A program made the position numbers and the translations under genes. From Ornithomonoglobus_A sp045532455 (GTDB lineage Bacteria; Bacillota; Clostridia; UBA1381), in contig JAZSFX010000038.1 of NCBI GenBank assembly GCA_045532455.1, forward strand, positions 1 through 64,000: a DNA stretch of 64,000 nucleotides, written 5' to 3'. The notes beneath the pieces are model-generated. The model did no database searches, had not been told where the DNA came from, and saw only the letters and a list, made by a program, of their open reading frames with translations. Of the stretch, positions 18,102 to 26,970 are shown piece after piece. The stretch's first letter is position 1, and each line of letters begins with the position of its first letter.

Positions 18102-19487
18102 ATGGCGGAAAAACTATGGGGCGGACGCTTTCAGAAAAGTACAGACAAAAAGGTTGATGATTTTAACTCATCAATACGTTTTGACAAAAGAATGTACAAG
18201 CAAGACATTCGAGGCTCTATTGCGCACGCTAAAATGCTTGGCAAACAAGGTATTATTTCAAAAGAGGACAGCAAAGAAATAGTTGATGAGCTAAAAAATA
18301 TATTAGAGGATATAAACGAGGGCAAGGTCGAGTTTTTAATTGATGCTGAAGATATTCATATGAATATCGAAAAAATTCTTACTGACCGCATTGGTGAGGC
18401 GGGAAAGCGTTTGCATACAGGCAGAAGCCGAAACGACCAGGTCGCATTGGATTTAAGAATGTATCTTATTGACGAAACTGAGGAGCTTTTAGAAATGCTT
18501 CTTCATGCAATGGAAGTGCTTGTGTCTATAGCAAAAGAACATACCGAAACAATAATGCCAGGTTATACACACTTGCAAAAGGCTCAGCCTATAACATTTG
18601 CGCATCATACAATGGCTTATTTTGAAATGTTCAAGCGCGACTACTCACGTCTTTGTGATTGTAGAACACGTACAAGTGTTATGCCATTGGGATCGGGTGC
18701 ACTTGCTGCAACAACATATAATCTCGACCGTGAATTTGTTATGCACGAGCTTGGCTTTGACGAAGTTACAATGAACAGTCTTGACGGTGTATCGGACAGA
18801 GATTTTGTTATTGAGCTTGCAAGCTGTCTTTCGATGATTATGATGCACCTTTCACGTTTTTGTGAGGAGCTTATTCTGTGGTCGAGTAACGAATTCTCGT
18901 TTGTGGAAATGGATGATGCATTCTCAACAGGCTCATCTATAATGCCGCAAAAGAAAAATCCTGATGTAGCGGAGCTGATACGTGGCAAAACAGGCAGAGT
19001 ATACGGTCATCTTATGGGACTTCTTACTACTATGAAAGGTATTCCTCTTGCATATAACAAGGATATGCAAGAAGACAAAGAGCCTATATTTGATGCTTTG
19101 GATACTGTTAAGCTTTGCCTACCTGTTTTTTGCGATATGATTGCCACAATGAAGATAAACAAAGAAAATATGCTAAAAGGCTCAAAGGGCGGATTTACAA
19201 ATGCAACAGACGTTGCAGACTACCTTGTTAAAAAAGGTCTGCCTTTCAGAGAAGCACACGCAGTTGTTGGTAAAATGGTGTTCTATGCCCTGGAAAACAA
19301 TCTCGCACTTGACGATTTATCTATGAACGAGTTCAAAGATTTTTCGGATATTATTGAACCCGACATATACGACGCAATAAGTATGGAAACCTGCGTAAAT
19401 GACCGTAAAATTATAGGCGGTCCTGCAAGGAAAACCGTAGAAAAAGCCATTAAAATTGCTCAAAAATATATTGACTCTATAAAATAA
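18102..19487 (+). CDS. argH: Argininosuccinate lyase
   Basis: A 461-residue enzyme of the fumarase/aspartase superfamily that cleaves argininosuccinate to arginine and fumarate. It begins MAEKLWGGRFQ as in most bacterial ArgH. The superfamily signature GSSIMPQKKNPDVAELIRGK is near residue 280, HTGRSRNDQVALD near residue 107 and MPGYTHLQKAQPI near residue 155, so all catalytic segments are intact. AAGGAGAG lies upstream of the ATG. It follows argG and ends at a strong terminator. Confidence 0.97.
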   Translation: MAEKLWGGRFQKSTDKKVDDFNSSIRFDKRMYKQDIRGSIAHAKMLGKQGIISKEDSKEIVDELKNILEDINEGKVEFLIDAEDIHMNIEKILTDRIGEAGKRLHTGRSRNDQVALDLRMYLIDETEELLEMLLHAMEVLVSIAKEHTETIMPGYTHLQKAQPITFAHHTMAYFEMFKRDYSRLCDCRTRTSVMPLGSGALAATTYNLDREFVMHELGFDEVTMNSLDGVSDRDFVIELASCLSMIMMHLSRFCEELILWSSNEFSFVEMDDAFSTGSSIMPQKKNPDVAELIRGKTGRVYGHLMGLLTTMKGIPLAYNKDMQEDKEPIFDALDTVKLCLPVFCDMIATMKINKENMLKGSKGGFTNATDVADYLVKKGLPFREAHAVVGKMVFYALENNLALDDLSMNEFKDFSDIIEPDIYDAISMETCVNDRKIIGGPARKTVEKAIKIAQKYIDSIK

Positions 19488-19527
19488 ACAAAAAAATGTC
19501 TGTTACACACGTAACAGACATTTTTTA
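19488..19527. terminator. Bidirectional terminator after argH
   Basis: An 11-bp stem, ATGTCTGTTAC (19496-19506) with GTAACAGACAT (19511-19521), with flanking A-run and T-run. It also covers the stop codon side of the converging gene at 19525. Confidence 0.9.
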
Positions 19528-20349
19528 TTTAGCTAATATTTCTTTTAATATATTTTCCATTTGCGGAAATTCTTTTATAATTCTGTTTACACACTTTTTG
19601 CAAAAGGCTTCTCTTAAATTTTTATCCTCTCGCATTTGTTGTTTCATACCCCATATGTGTGTAAATGTTTTATTATCATCCGAAAAAAGTTTATTTTGTT
19701 CAGATATTGACGTAACTTTAAAATTACCGTCTTTTGCACACATTGGAAGCAGACGTTGCTCACAAAATACCATATACCTTAAATAATCATCGCAGTGCTT
19801 TGCATTTTTCATAAACTCTATTGCAGCATTGGTATATTTTTTTACAAGCTCCTGATTAGTGAAAATGCAAAATGCAGTATTTGCCGCTTTAAGTCGCCAA
19901 TCGTAGTCTTTCCATATATATCCGTCATTCATTTTAAAATAGTCTTTTTGGGGGTAAACATCCTCATATAAATCTTCAAAATGGATTACGGCACAATCGC
20001 CAAATTTATCAAAATCAATACTCTTCCACATAATAAAATCAGTATCCAATAGAACTACGGGTGTTTTTTGTTTTTTAAGAGCATACAGTTTAGATGCCGC
20101 CCAGAACATTTTAGGGTTTATATTATCATCGATTTTCAGTTCCTCAACCTCATTCCAGATGTTGATAAGTCCCTTATCTTTATAAAATTCAATAACACGC
20201 TCATCTGCAACAAGCTTTATTTTACCGTTATTTTTTTGCCATTGCATTGCGGAAAGAATAGTTGTGAGAATTTCAAAATCCTCTATAAAATATTCACCGC
20301 TGTTTCTTTCAAAAAACGGTGCAGACCAGATTGTGTGTATCGCATTCAT
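19525..20349 (-). CDS. Putative glycosyltransferase-like protein
   Basis: A 274-residue soluble protein with no signal peptide. After an N-terminal Rossmann-like strand pattern, PVVLLDTDFIMWKSID near residues 96-111 resembles the DxD-containing metal/nucleotide-sugar site of GT-A glycosyltransferases. The C-terminal part is rich in aromatic residues and Lys. I do not recognise a named family with certainty; a DUF of glycosyltransferase-like proteins is likely. GGAGTG lies 11 bases before the ATG, a loose spacing. It is followed by no related gene; YihY lies upstream on the same strand 125 bases away. Confidence 0.5.
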   Translation of the reverse strand: MNAIHTIWSAPFFERNSGEYFIEDFEILTTILSAMQWQKNNGKIKLVADERVIEFYKDKGLINIWNEVEELKIDDNINPKMFWAASKLYALKKQKTPVVLLDTDFIMWKSIDFDKFGDCAVIHFEDLYEDVYPQKDYFKMNDGYIWKDYDWRLKAANTAFCIFTNQELVKKYTNAAIEFMKNAKHCDDYLRYMVFCEQRLLPMCAKDGNFKVTSISEQNKLFSDDNKTFTHIWGMKQQMREDKNLREAFCKKCVNRIIKEFPQMENILKEILAK

Positions 20350-20474
20350 TATATCAAATTCACTCCATATCCGTTTACGTGTACATCTTTATCCTTTACC
20401 TTGTACTTACAAAAGGAGGATAGCATAAACGACGACGAAAAAACAAAAGATATATAGCTCGAAAATGATGTCAT

Positions 20475-21326
20475 TTATAATTCACCAGCCTTTTTTTGTT
20501 TTATTGCACTCAGTGTTTTATTAAGCTCAGCACCGCCAAGAAATATGTTCATACATATATACAACCAAAGCATAAGAAGAACTACCGCAGTGAGCGAGCC
20601 ATATACATAACTGTAATTTGAAAAGTACTTTATATATACAGAATACACCCACGAAAAGCCTATCCAGCCTACCGCCGAAATAACAGCACCCGGCAGTTGT
20701 TTTATAAATGTCAGACCTGTACGCGGCAGAAATTTATAAAACGATGCGAAAATCAGTGTCAGTATAACCATAAATATCACTATTTTAAAATTCATAAAGA
20801 TATTAATTAAAGATGCAGTCCACGGAATGTAGTTTATTATAAGCTTTTCTATTTTTTCGCCAAAACCGAATACAACCATTGTTGCCACAATCACAAGAAT
20901 AAAAACAATAGTATAGAACAGTGCAATTACTCTTGTTAGTATATACCCCGTACTTTTTTCGGGCGAGTATATTCTGTTAAGTCCCTGATACAGAGAGGTT
21001 ATGCCCTTGGAAGCAAGCCACAGGGCAGTTATTGCACTAAGATACGTTGAGCCGCTTCCAACAGTTGATTCGTCAAAAAGCTCCATTGCCACTGATGATA
21101 TAAAGCTTGCAATTTCGTTTGGCACGTACATATATATGAGCGATGTGATATTACTCATATCAAACGGAACAACATACTTTATCAGTGTAAGCATAAGCAT
21201 AATAAGCGGAATAACAGAAAACACCATAAAGAACGACGCCTGCGCCGCAAACACACTCACATCGTCCTTTATGCATTTTTGGATAAACTGTATTATTGTA
21301 TTCCACGTAAATTTAATCTTTTTCAT
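20475..21326 (-). CDS. YihY/BrkB family membrane protein
   Basis: A 283-residue membrane protein with about six hydrophobic segments and the family features: SVFAAQASFFMVFSVIPLIM near residue 25, ALWLASKGITSLYQGLNRIY near 105-125, and SWVYSVYIKYFSNYSYVYGS near 225-245. The family was once called ribonuclease BN in error; its true role is unresolved (suggested envelope or export function). The start codon lies 2 bases after the stop of the M18 aminopeptidase gene, so they share a transcript and may be translationally coupled. Confidence 0.88.
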   Translation of the reverse strand: MKKIKFTWNTIIQFIQKCIKDDVSVFAAQASFFMVFSVIPLIMLMLTLIKYVVPFDMSNITSLIYMYVPNEIASFISSVAMELFDESTVGSGSTYLSAITALWLASKGITSLYQGLNRIYSPEKSTGYILTRVIALFYTIVFILVIVATMVVFGFGEKIEKLIINYIPWTASLINIFMNFKIVIFMVILTLIFASFYKFLPRTGLTFIKQLPGAVISAVGWIGFSWVYSVYIKYFSNYSYVYGSLTAVVLLMLWLYICMNIFLGGAELNKTLSAIKQKKAGEL

Positions 21327-21328
21327 TG

Positions 21329-22735
21329 TTAATTAACTTCGTAAAATGCCATATATGCCTTATATGCCATATATACATCTGCCTTTGCAGTTACCTCGTA
21401 CGGTGCGTGCATTGATAAAACAGGTACACCTGCATCAATAACGTCCATATTAAGATTTGCTACATACTGAGCAATTGTTCCGCCGCCGCCCTCGTCGACT
21501 TTACCAAGCTCGCCCGTCTGCCACACAACGCCCTTTTGGTCCATTATCCTTGCAATTTGCGATACAAACTCAGCATTGGCATCAGATGAACCTGACTTTC
21601 CTCTCGCGCCAGTGAACTTTGTGAATACTACCCCGCCATTGCAGAATGATGCATTTTTCTTTTCCCAAACATATTCGTAGCTTGGGTCTACTGCCGCATT
21701 TACGTCAGATGAAAGACACGCACTGCCAGAAATTGTTTTATTAAGTGATGTTAATGAACAATCACCCTTGAGCATTTTGATAAGGCGCGCAACACTCATT
21801 TCAAAGAACGCGCTTTGCATTCCTGTGTTGCCCATTGAGCCTATTTCTTCTTTATCTACAAGAATTGTTATGGCAGTTTTCTTTGGTGCTTTTATATCAA
21901 ATATACTTTTTATTGCAGTGAAAGCACACACTCTGTCGTCCTGACCGTATGCACCTATAAAGCTTTCGTCAAAGCCGATGTTTCTCGCCTTGAATGCCGG
22001 TACCATTTCTATCTCTGCAGTCTGGAAATCTCTTTCGCACATTCCATACTTTTCGCTCAAATATTTTAAAACTGTAAATTTAACCTTTTCGCTTACGTCA
22101 GCATCATTTACGGGTATACCGCCAACAAGTACATTAAGGTTTTCACCCTCAATGCCCTCTGTCATCTTCTTCGACATTTGCTTAACTGCCAGATGCGGAA
22201 GTAAATCAGTTATGCAAAATACAGGCTCATCGTCCTTTTCGCCTATCGAAATATTAACCTTTTTACCCTCTTTTGTGTAAACAACACCATGCATAGAGAG
22301 CGGAATTGTTGTCCACTGATATTTCTTTATTCCGCCATAGTAGTGGGTCTTAAATAAAGCCATATCGTCTGCCTCGTAAAGAGGATTTTGCTTTAGGTCA
22401 ATTCTTGGCGAGTCAACGTGAGCACCAACAATATTTATGCCCTTTTCGATATCATCACTGCCCACGGCAACAAGCATTATACCTTTGCCACGGTTTACTA
22501 TATATACCTTGTCGCCTGCCTTTAGTGAGGTTTTGTTTTCTATATTCTCAAAACCATTCTCTTTTGCAAGCTCTATTGTGTATTCCACACATTCGCGCTC
22601 TGTTTTACCAATATCCAGAAATTTACGATAATCGTTAGAGAGATTATTCATTTCTTTTATTTGGTCTTCGTTTATTACCTCGTAAACGTTTTTTCTTTTG
22701 TACGATAGCTCGTCAAATAATTCTTTGTTTGTCAT
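21329..22735 (-). CDS. M18 family aminopeptidase (aspartyl aminopeptidase type)
   Basis: A 468-residue metallo-aminopeptidase of the M18 family, a cytoplasmic dodecameric enzyme removing N-terminal residues from peptides. Zinc-binding segments are visible: NIVGAHVDSPRIDLK (His and Asp), VDKEEIGSMGNTG (catalytic Glu pair), and the C-terminal PVLSMHAPYEVT (His). The first in-frame ATG at 22741 touches the AAAGGA ribosome binding site, so the second ATG at 22735 with a 7-base spacing is the more likely start. Downstream YihY is coupled. Upstream lies an unusual repeat cluster after argS. Confidence 0.9.
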   Translation of the reverse strand: MTNKELFDELSYKRKNVYEVINEDQIKEMNNLSNDYRKFLDIGKTERECVEYTIELAKENGFENIENKTSLKAGDKVYIVNRGKGIMLVAVGSDDIEKGINIVGAHVDSPRIDLKQNPLYEADDMALFKTHYYGGIKKYQWTTIPLSMHGVVYTKEGKKVNISIGEKDDEPVFCITDLLPHLAVKQMSKKMTEGIEGENLNVLVGGIPVNDADVSEKVKFTVLKYLSEKYGMCERDFQTAEIEMVPAFKARNIGFDESFIGAYGQDDRVCAFTAIKSIFDIKAPKKTAITILVDKEEIGSMGNTGMQSAFFEMSVARLIKMLKGDCSLTSLNKTISGSACLSSDVNAAVDPSYEYVWEKKNASFCNGGVVFTKFTGARGKSGSSDANAEFVSQIARIMDQKGVVWQTGELGKVDEGGGGTIAQYVANLNMDVIDAGVPVLSMHAPYEVTAKADVYMAYKAYMAFYEVN

Positions 22736-22759
22736 ATCCATTTCCTTTCATTTCCTCAA

Positions 22760-22905
22760 CACACGAAAAGTGGCGAGATGGGCAATTTGCCATAGCCTAA
22801 ATCTTCTTAAAAATTGTTCAGGTCGTCGCTTTGATGTGTGGGTGCTGTATCGGGTATACCGCCCCACACGAAAAAGTGGCGAGATGGGCAATTTTAAAAA
22901 GATTT
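22760..22905. repeat. Direct and inverted repeats between argS and the M18 gene
   Basis: A 29-30 base direct repeat occurs at 22760-22788 and 22865-22894 (shared core GTGGCGAGATGGGCAATTT). A separate inverted pair, 22799-22816 and 22889-22905, spans the middle and reaches the argS stop codon. GGTATACC, a perfect palindrome, lies near 22854-22861. No open reading frame occupies the space. The arrangement looks like an inserted or duplicated intergenic element. Confidence 0.7.
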
Positions 22906-24604
22906 ACATGCTTTCTACCGTCTCTATTCCCAATAGATACAGAGCACTCTTTATGACTCTGCATGTTACATCAACTATTGCAAGTCTTGCCTTTTTAACT
23001 TCGATATCCACGTCGTCCTTTAATATAGGATTGGTGTTATAGAATTTATTGAATGCCTTTGTAAGATTGGTAACGTATCTGTTTATATAGAACGGTTCAT
23101 TTTTCTCAGCTGCACTTATTATAGCCTCACCGAATGAATTTATATGCTTAATAAGTGAATATTCCTCATCGGAGGTTGCTTTTGACATATCTGCATTGCT
23201 GTAGTCTATGTCTTTTGCACGACGCAGAATGCTCTTACCTCTTGCATATCCGTACTGACAATACGGTGCACTCTCGCCCTCAAAGTCGAGCATTGTTTCC
23301 CACGAGAATACAATATCCTTTTCACGCGAATTTTTTAAGAATGTATATAAAATTGCGCCTATGCCAATCTTTTTAGCCTTTTCGTCGATATCCTCCATAT
23401 CAGGATTGTTTTCTACTATTATTGCCTTTGTTTTGTCGATGGACTCATTTAAGACATCCTCTAAGAATACAACATCACCATTTCGGGTTGACATACTCTT
23501 GCCCGGGAGTTTAACAAGACCAAAGCCTACGTGCTCACAGTTTTTGCTCCATTCCCAGCCTGCTCTTTGCATTGTTGCAAAAATCTGCTTGAAGTGCAGT
23601 GATTGCGGAGTACCAACAACGTATATGTTTTTATCAAAGTTATATGTTCTGTGGCGATAAAGTGCTGCGGCAATATCACGTGTTGCGTAAATCGTTGCAC
23701 CGTCTGATTTTAGTATTATGCAAGGCGGCATATTTAAATCACTCAAATCAACAACCTGAGCACCGTCGCTTTCTACAAGCAGTTTTGCGTCTCTTAAAAG
23801 GTCAACAACCTCGTCCATTTTATCGGAATAGAACGCCTCACCGTTATATGAATCGAACTTTACGCCAAGCATTTCGTAAACGCGTTTGAATTCTACAAGT
23901 GAAATATCTTTAAAGTATGTCCAGAGTGCAGTAGTTTCCTCGTCGCCATCCTCCAACAATTTAAAGTATTCTCTTGCCTCGTCCTCGAGTGCGCCATTTT
24001 CCTTTGCTTCGTCGTGGAATTTTACGTATATCTTAAGAAGCTCGTTTATGGGGTCTTTTTCGATAACCTCTTTAACACCCCATCTTTTGTATGCACTTAT
24101 AAGCTTACCAAACTGTGTGCCCCAGTCGCCTAAGTGGTTTAGCGATTGAACATTGTAACCAAGATATTTATATATTCTTGCAAGTGAGTTACCAACCGCA
24201 GTTGAGAATAAATGTCCTATATGAAACGGTTTTGCAATATTAGGTGATGAATATTCCACAAGAACGGTCTTTCCGTTACCAAGTGTTGATTTACCCCAAT
24301 CCTCGCCCGCATTTTTTACATTGTTTATAACTTCGCTCTCGTATTTTGCTCTGTTAAAGAAGAAGTTTAAGTATCCGCCTACTGCTTCTACTTTTTCAAG
24401 GTTTTCGTCTTCTTTAAACTTCTCGCAAAGCTCCTCGGCTATAATGGGCGGTGCTTTACGCATTGTCTTTGCCAACACAAAGCAAGGGAATGCTAAATCG
24501 CCCATTTTTTCTTCGGGTGGAGTTTCCAATACCTTTTCCACCGCTTCTTTTTCAAGCTCGGTAAGCTCTGTTATTTTTTCGGTAACATATTGCTTAAAAT
24601 CCAT
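22904..24604 (-). CDS. argS: Arginyl-tRNA synthetase
   Basis: A 566-residue class Ia aminoacyl-tRNA synthetase charging tRNA-Arg. Order of domains: N-terminal additional domain (residues 1-110), Rossmann catalytic core with the HIGH signature in SPNIAKPFHIGHL near residue 125, an MSTR version of the KMSKS loop in LPGKSMSTRNGDVV near residue 370, and the C-terminal anticodon-binding DALR domain ending in ALYLLGIETV. MSTR in place of KMSKS is usual for ArgRS. GGAGGAAG lies upstream of the ATG. No T-box leader was seen. The stop codon overlaps an inverted-repeat arm. Confidence 0.97.
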   Translation of the reverse strand: MDFKQYVTEKITELTELEKEAVEKVLETPPEEKMGDLAFPCFVLAKTMRKAPPIIAEELCEKFKEDENLEKVEAVGGYLNFFFNRAKYESEVINNVKNAGEDWGKSTLGNGKTVLVEYSSPNIAKPFHIGHLFSTAVGNSLARIYKYLGYNVQSLNHLGDWGTQFGKLISAYKRWGVKEVIEKDPINELLKIYVKFHDEAKENGALEDEAREYFKLLEDGDEETTALWTYFKDISLVEFKRVYEMLGVKFDSYNGEAFYSDKMDEVVDLLRDAKLLVESDGAQVVDLSDLNMPPCIILKSDGATIYATRDIAAALYRHRTYNFDKNIYVVGTPQSLHFKQIFATMQRAGWEWSKNCEHVGFGLVKLPGKSMSTRNGDVVFLEDVLNESIDKTKAIIVENNPDMEDIDEKAKKIGIGAILYTFLKNSREKDIVFSWETMLDFEGESAPYCQYGYARGKSILRRAKDIDYSNADMSKATSDEEYSLIKHINSFGEAIISAAEKNEPFYINRYVTNLTKAFNKFYNTNPILKDDVDIEVKKARLAIVDVTCRVIKSALYLLGIETVESM

Positions 24605-24693
24605 TTACTTTCTTCCTCCGATTTTTATATGTTCTAAATTACATAATTATAAACTCATTCAGCAGGAGCAAGCTCCTGGTCTACGATTTTGAT

Positions 24694-25227
24694 TTATTTA
24701 CAAAAGTTTTCTATATAGTTATCAATAGCTTTATCAATTATTTTAAGTGCTGTTTCTCTGTCGCTTACTTCGTTTACTGCAGTTTCCTTGTGTTCGAGAT
24801 TTTTATAAACCTTAAAGAAATGACTCATTTCCGCAAAAACGTGTTTTGGAAGCTCACTTATATCCTTGTACACATTGTAGTTAGGGTCGTTAAACGGAAT
24901 TGCAATAATCTTTTCGTCGTTACGTCCGTTATCTATCATCGAAATAACGCCTATTGGGTATGCGCGCACAAGCGTCATAGGCTCAATCTGTTCAGAGCAA
25001 AGCAAAAGCACGTCAAGCGGGTCGTTATCGTCGCCATAGGTGCGCGGAATAAATCCGTAGTTTGCAGGATAGTGAGTTGATGTATGCAGAATTCTATCCA
25101 GCATCAAATAACCTGATTCTTTATCCAACTCATATTTCTTCTTGCTGCCTTTTGAAATCTCTATAACACAAATAAAATCCTCTGCGTGTATTCTTCTTGG
25201 CGAAATATCGTGCCATACATTAGACAT
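24694..25227 (-). CDS. ppa: Inorganic pyrophosphatase (family I)
   Basis: A 177-residue soluble pyrophosphatase hydrolysing PPi to two Pi. The active-site segment YGDDNDPLDVLLL (Asp residues binding metal) is present near residues 65-77, with YPANYGFIPRTYG just before it and DNGRNDEKIIAIP after it. Family I enzymes are 170-180 residues, so the length is normal. Soluble PPase beside a PPi-making PPDK (4986) implies that PPi use and hydrolysis must be balanced; that is inference. It has a good ribosome binding site (GGAG) before the ATG. It lies downstream of htrA but behind a terminator. Confidence 0.95.
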   Translation of the reverse strand: MSNVWHDISPRRIHAEDFICVIEISKGSKKKYELDKESGYLMLDRILHTSTHYPANYGFIPRTYGDDNDPLDVLLLCSEQIEPMTLVRAYPIGVISMIDNGRNDEKIIAIPFNDPNYNVYKDISELPKHVFAEMSHFFKVYKNLEHKETAVNEVSDRETALKIIDKAIDNYIENFCK

Positions 25228-25314
25228 ATTACCAGCTCCTCATATGATATTAATTTTGTACCTATAAATTATACACCAAATCCCTTAAAATGTCAACGTT
25301 TTGCCCATTCAAAA

Positions 25315-25360
25315 AGACAAAAAAACAAGAAATCGTCAAACAATTTAACAATTTCTTGTT
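25315..25360 (-). terminator. Terminator after the HtrA gene
   Basis: On the minus strand AACAAGAAAT (25360-25351) pairs with ATTTCTTGTT (25333-25324), followed by a run of Ts. A second hairpin, TTACCCTTACC (25371-25381) against GGTAAAGGTAA (25385-25395), lies between it and the htrA stop. Confidence 0.8.
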
Positions 25361-25456
25361 TATTGGGGGTTACCCTTACCCGTGGTAAAGGTAAAGGTTT
25401 ATGAAAAAATGATGTTTTGTCGACTATTTTCCGACTTAAAGCTTATAAGCTATAAT

Positions 25457-26668
25457 TTATTTACTCTCCGTAAGCTTTACATTAACTTCTTTGGTTTCGC
25501 CATCATGTACTACCTTAAAGAGCATAGTGTCTCCTGGCTTTTTCTTATCACGAAGCTCATTGATTTCGGCAGTAGTCTTAACCTTTTCGCCATCAACAGA
25601 AACTATAATGTCTCCTACTTCGAGACCTGCTTTCTCAGCTCCGCTACCCTCTGTTACCTCTGCTATAAACATACCGTACATAGTTTCCTGTATGGCTATT
25701 CCAACCAGCGGTCTACCCGTAACATATCCCTCGTTCATAAGGTCGTCTATAATCGGTTTTGCTTCGGATATTGCAATGGCAAAGCCCATTCCCTCAACAC
25801 CTGTTGTTGAAAGCTTAACGGAGTTTATACCCACAACCTCACCGAATTGGTTTATCAGAGCACCGCCACTGTTACCGTTGTTGATTGCGGCGTCGGTCTG
25901 TAAAAGGTTGTATGTTCTGTCCTCGATGGTCATAGTTCTGTTTACTGCACTTATTATACCTGCAGTAACCGAGCCACTGAATTCCATACCCATAGGGTTA
26001 CCTATTGCAACTGCAAGCTCGCCTACCTGAACTGTAGTTGAGTCGCCAAGAGTTGCAACTGTTAAGTCTACGTCTGTTTTTATTTTTAATACTGCAAGGT
26101 CAGTTTTTGAATCTGCACCCACAAGCTCTGCACTTATTTCTTCACCTGTGTTTAGTATAACAGATATTTCGCTTGCATTTTCTATAACGTGTTGGTTTGT
26201 AACAATATAACCCTTGTCGCTTATTATAATTCCCGAGCCGCTGCCCTGTTCAACAAGACTATCGTTATCTCCTGACGGACCGTAGTAATAGTATCTGCCT
26301 GTGAACGGGTCGTAAACTCTTTGTCCCTGAACTTTTGCCTTGTTAATAACTCCGACAACGCTTGGACCTACCTTTTCGGCAATTTCGGGAATTGTTAATA
26401 CCTTTTTACCAAGCTTATACGAAGCAAGTGCCGGACTTTCTGCATCAGTACTTGGTTGTGCTACCTGTTGTGTTGATACATTTGAAGTATTGTTTATGCC
26501 TGCCTTATTGTTATATGCAACAAAACCCACGCTAAAAGCACCCGCGGTTAATGCACTCGATAAAACCGACGCAACAAGTGCTGTTGCAAACGGTCTTTTC
26601 TTTTTCTCTTTCTTTTTAGCGTCATATATAATCATACCGGTTGAATTTGTGTATGGATATTTTTTCAT
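25457..26668 (-). CDS. HtrA/DegP-like membrane-anchored serine protease with PDZ domain
   Basis: A 403-residue protease. A short cytoplasmic tail is followed by a single membrane segment (residues of about 28-50), so the protease domain faces outward. The trypsin-like triad is complete: His in IVTNQHVIENA near 158, Asp in SKTDLAVLKIK near 188, Ser in NNGNSGGALIN near 264. One PDZ domain fills the last 95 residues (RPLVGIAIQ to LTESK). The family degrades or refolds misfolded envelope proteins under stress. AGGAGG precedes the ATG. A strong promoter with a long leader lies upstream. Confidence 0.95.
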   Translation of the reverse strand: MKKYPYTNSTGMIIYDAKKKEKKKRPFATALVASVLSSALTAGAFSVGFVAYNNKAGINNTSNVSTQQVAQPSTDAESPALASYKLGKKVLTIPEIAEKVGPSVVGVINKAKVQGQRVYDPFTGRYYYYGPSGDNDSLVEQGSGSGIIISDKGYIVTNQHVIENASEISVILNTGEEISAELVGADSKTDLAVLKIKTDVDLTVATLGDSTTVQVGELAVAIGNPMGMEFSGSVTAGIISAVNRTMTIEDRTYNLLQTDAAINNGNSGGALINQFGEVVGINSVKLSTTGVEGMGFAIAISEAKPIIDDLMNEGYVTGRPLVGIAIQETMYGMFIAEVTEGSGAEKAGLEVGDIIVSVDGEKVKTTAEINELRDKKKPGDTMLFKVVHDGETKEVNVKLTESK

Positions 26669-26822
26669 TTTAAATTCCTCCTGTAATTAATTTTGTCATT
26701 TTATGTTTTTATTATACAACACACTTTTTAAGTGCATATTAATTGTCAATTAATATTCTGTAACTTATTTTTTAATAAAATATTAATGGTACTCTGTAGT
26801 ATAAAAAATAATTTGTAACACT

Positions 26823-26852
26823 ATTATACTCCCCTTTTTTATGTTTTGTCAA
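26823..26852 (-). promoter_or_regulatory. Promoter of the HtrA gene
   Basis: On the minus strand TTGACA (26852-26847), an 18-base spacer and TATAAT (26828-26823). It leaves a leader of about 145 bases. The 302-bp space between htrA and metF holds this promoter and the divergent metF promoter; no other element was recognised. Confidence 0.75.
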
Positions 26853-26905
26853 TCAATAAAATAAAATTTACAGTATCTTAATAATTATCTTTTGGTGTTA
26901 AATAC

Positions 26906-26934
26906 TTGCAATTTTCGATATTTGGGTGTATAAT
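26906..26934 (+). promoter_or_regulatory. Promoter of metF-metH
   Basis: TTGCAA (26906-26911), a 17-base spacer and TATAAT (26929-26934). The leader is only about 30 bases long, too short for an S-box riboswitch, so methionine control by that route is unlikely here. Confidence 0.7.
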
Positions 26935-26970
26935 TGAATTTATGATAATAAATATACGAGGTGTTAATTA

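Noticed and set aside
24605..24693. T-box leader upstream of argS or ppa hairpin CAGGAG/CTCCTG at 24663
   Set aside because: No T-box sequence or long leader before argS; the small hairpin has no T-run and no clear role.
25491..26030. Plus-strand open frame of 179 codons opposite the HtrA gene
   Set aside because: Shadow frame; the protease motifs in the minus-strand frame are complete.
26669..26970. Possible S-box riboswitch upstream of metF
   Set aside because: The metF promoter lies only about 37 bases before the start codon, so no leader of sufficient length is transcribed; no S-box core seen.
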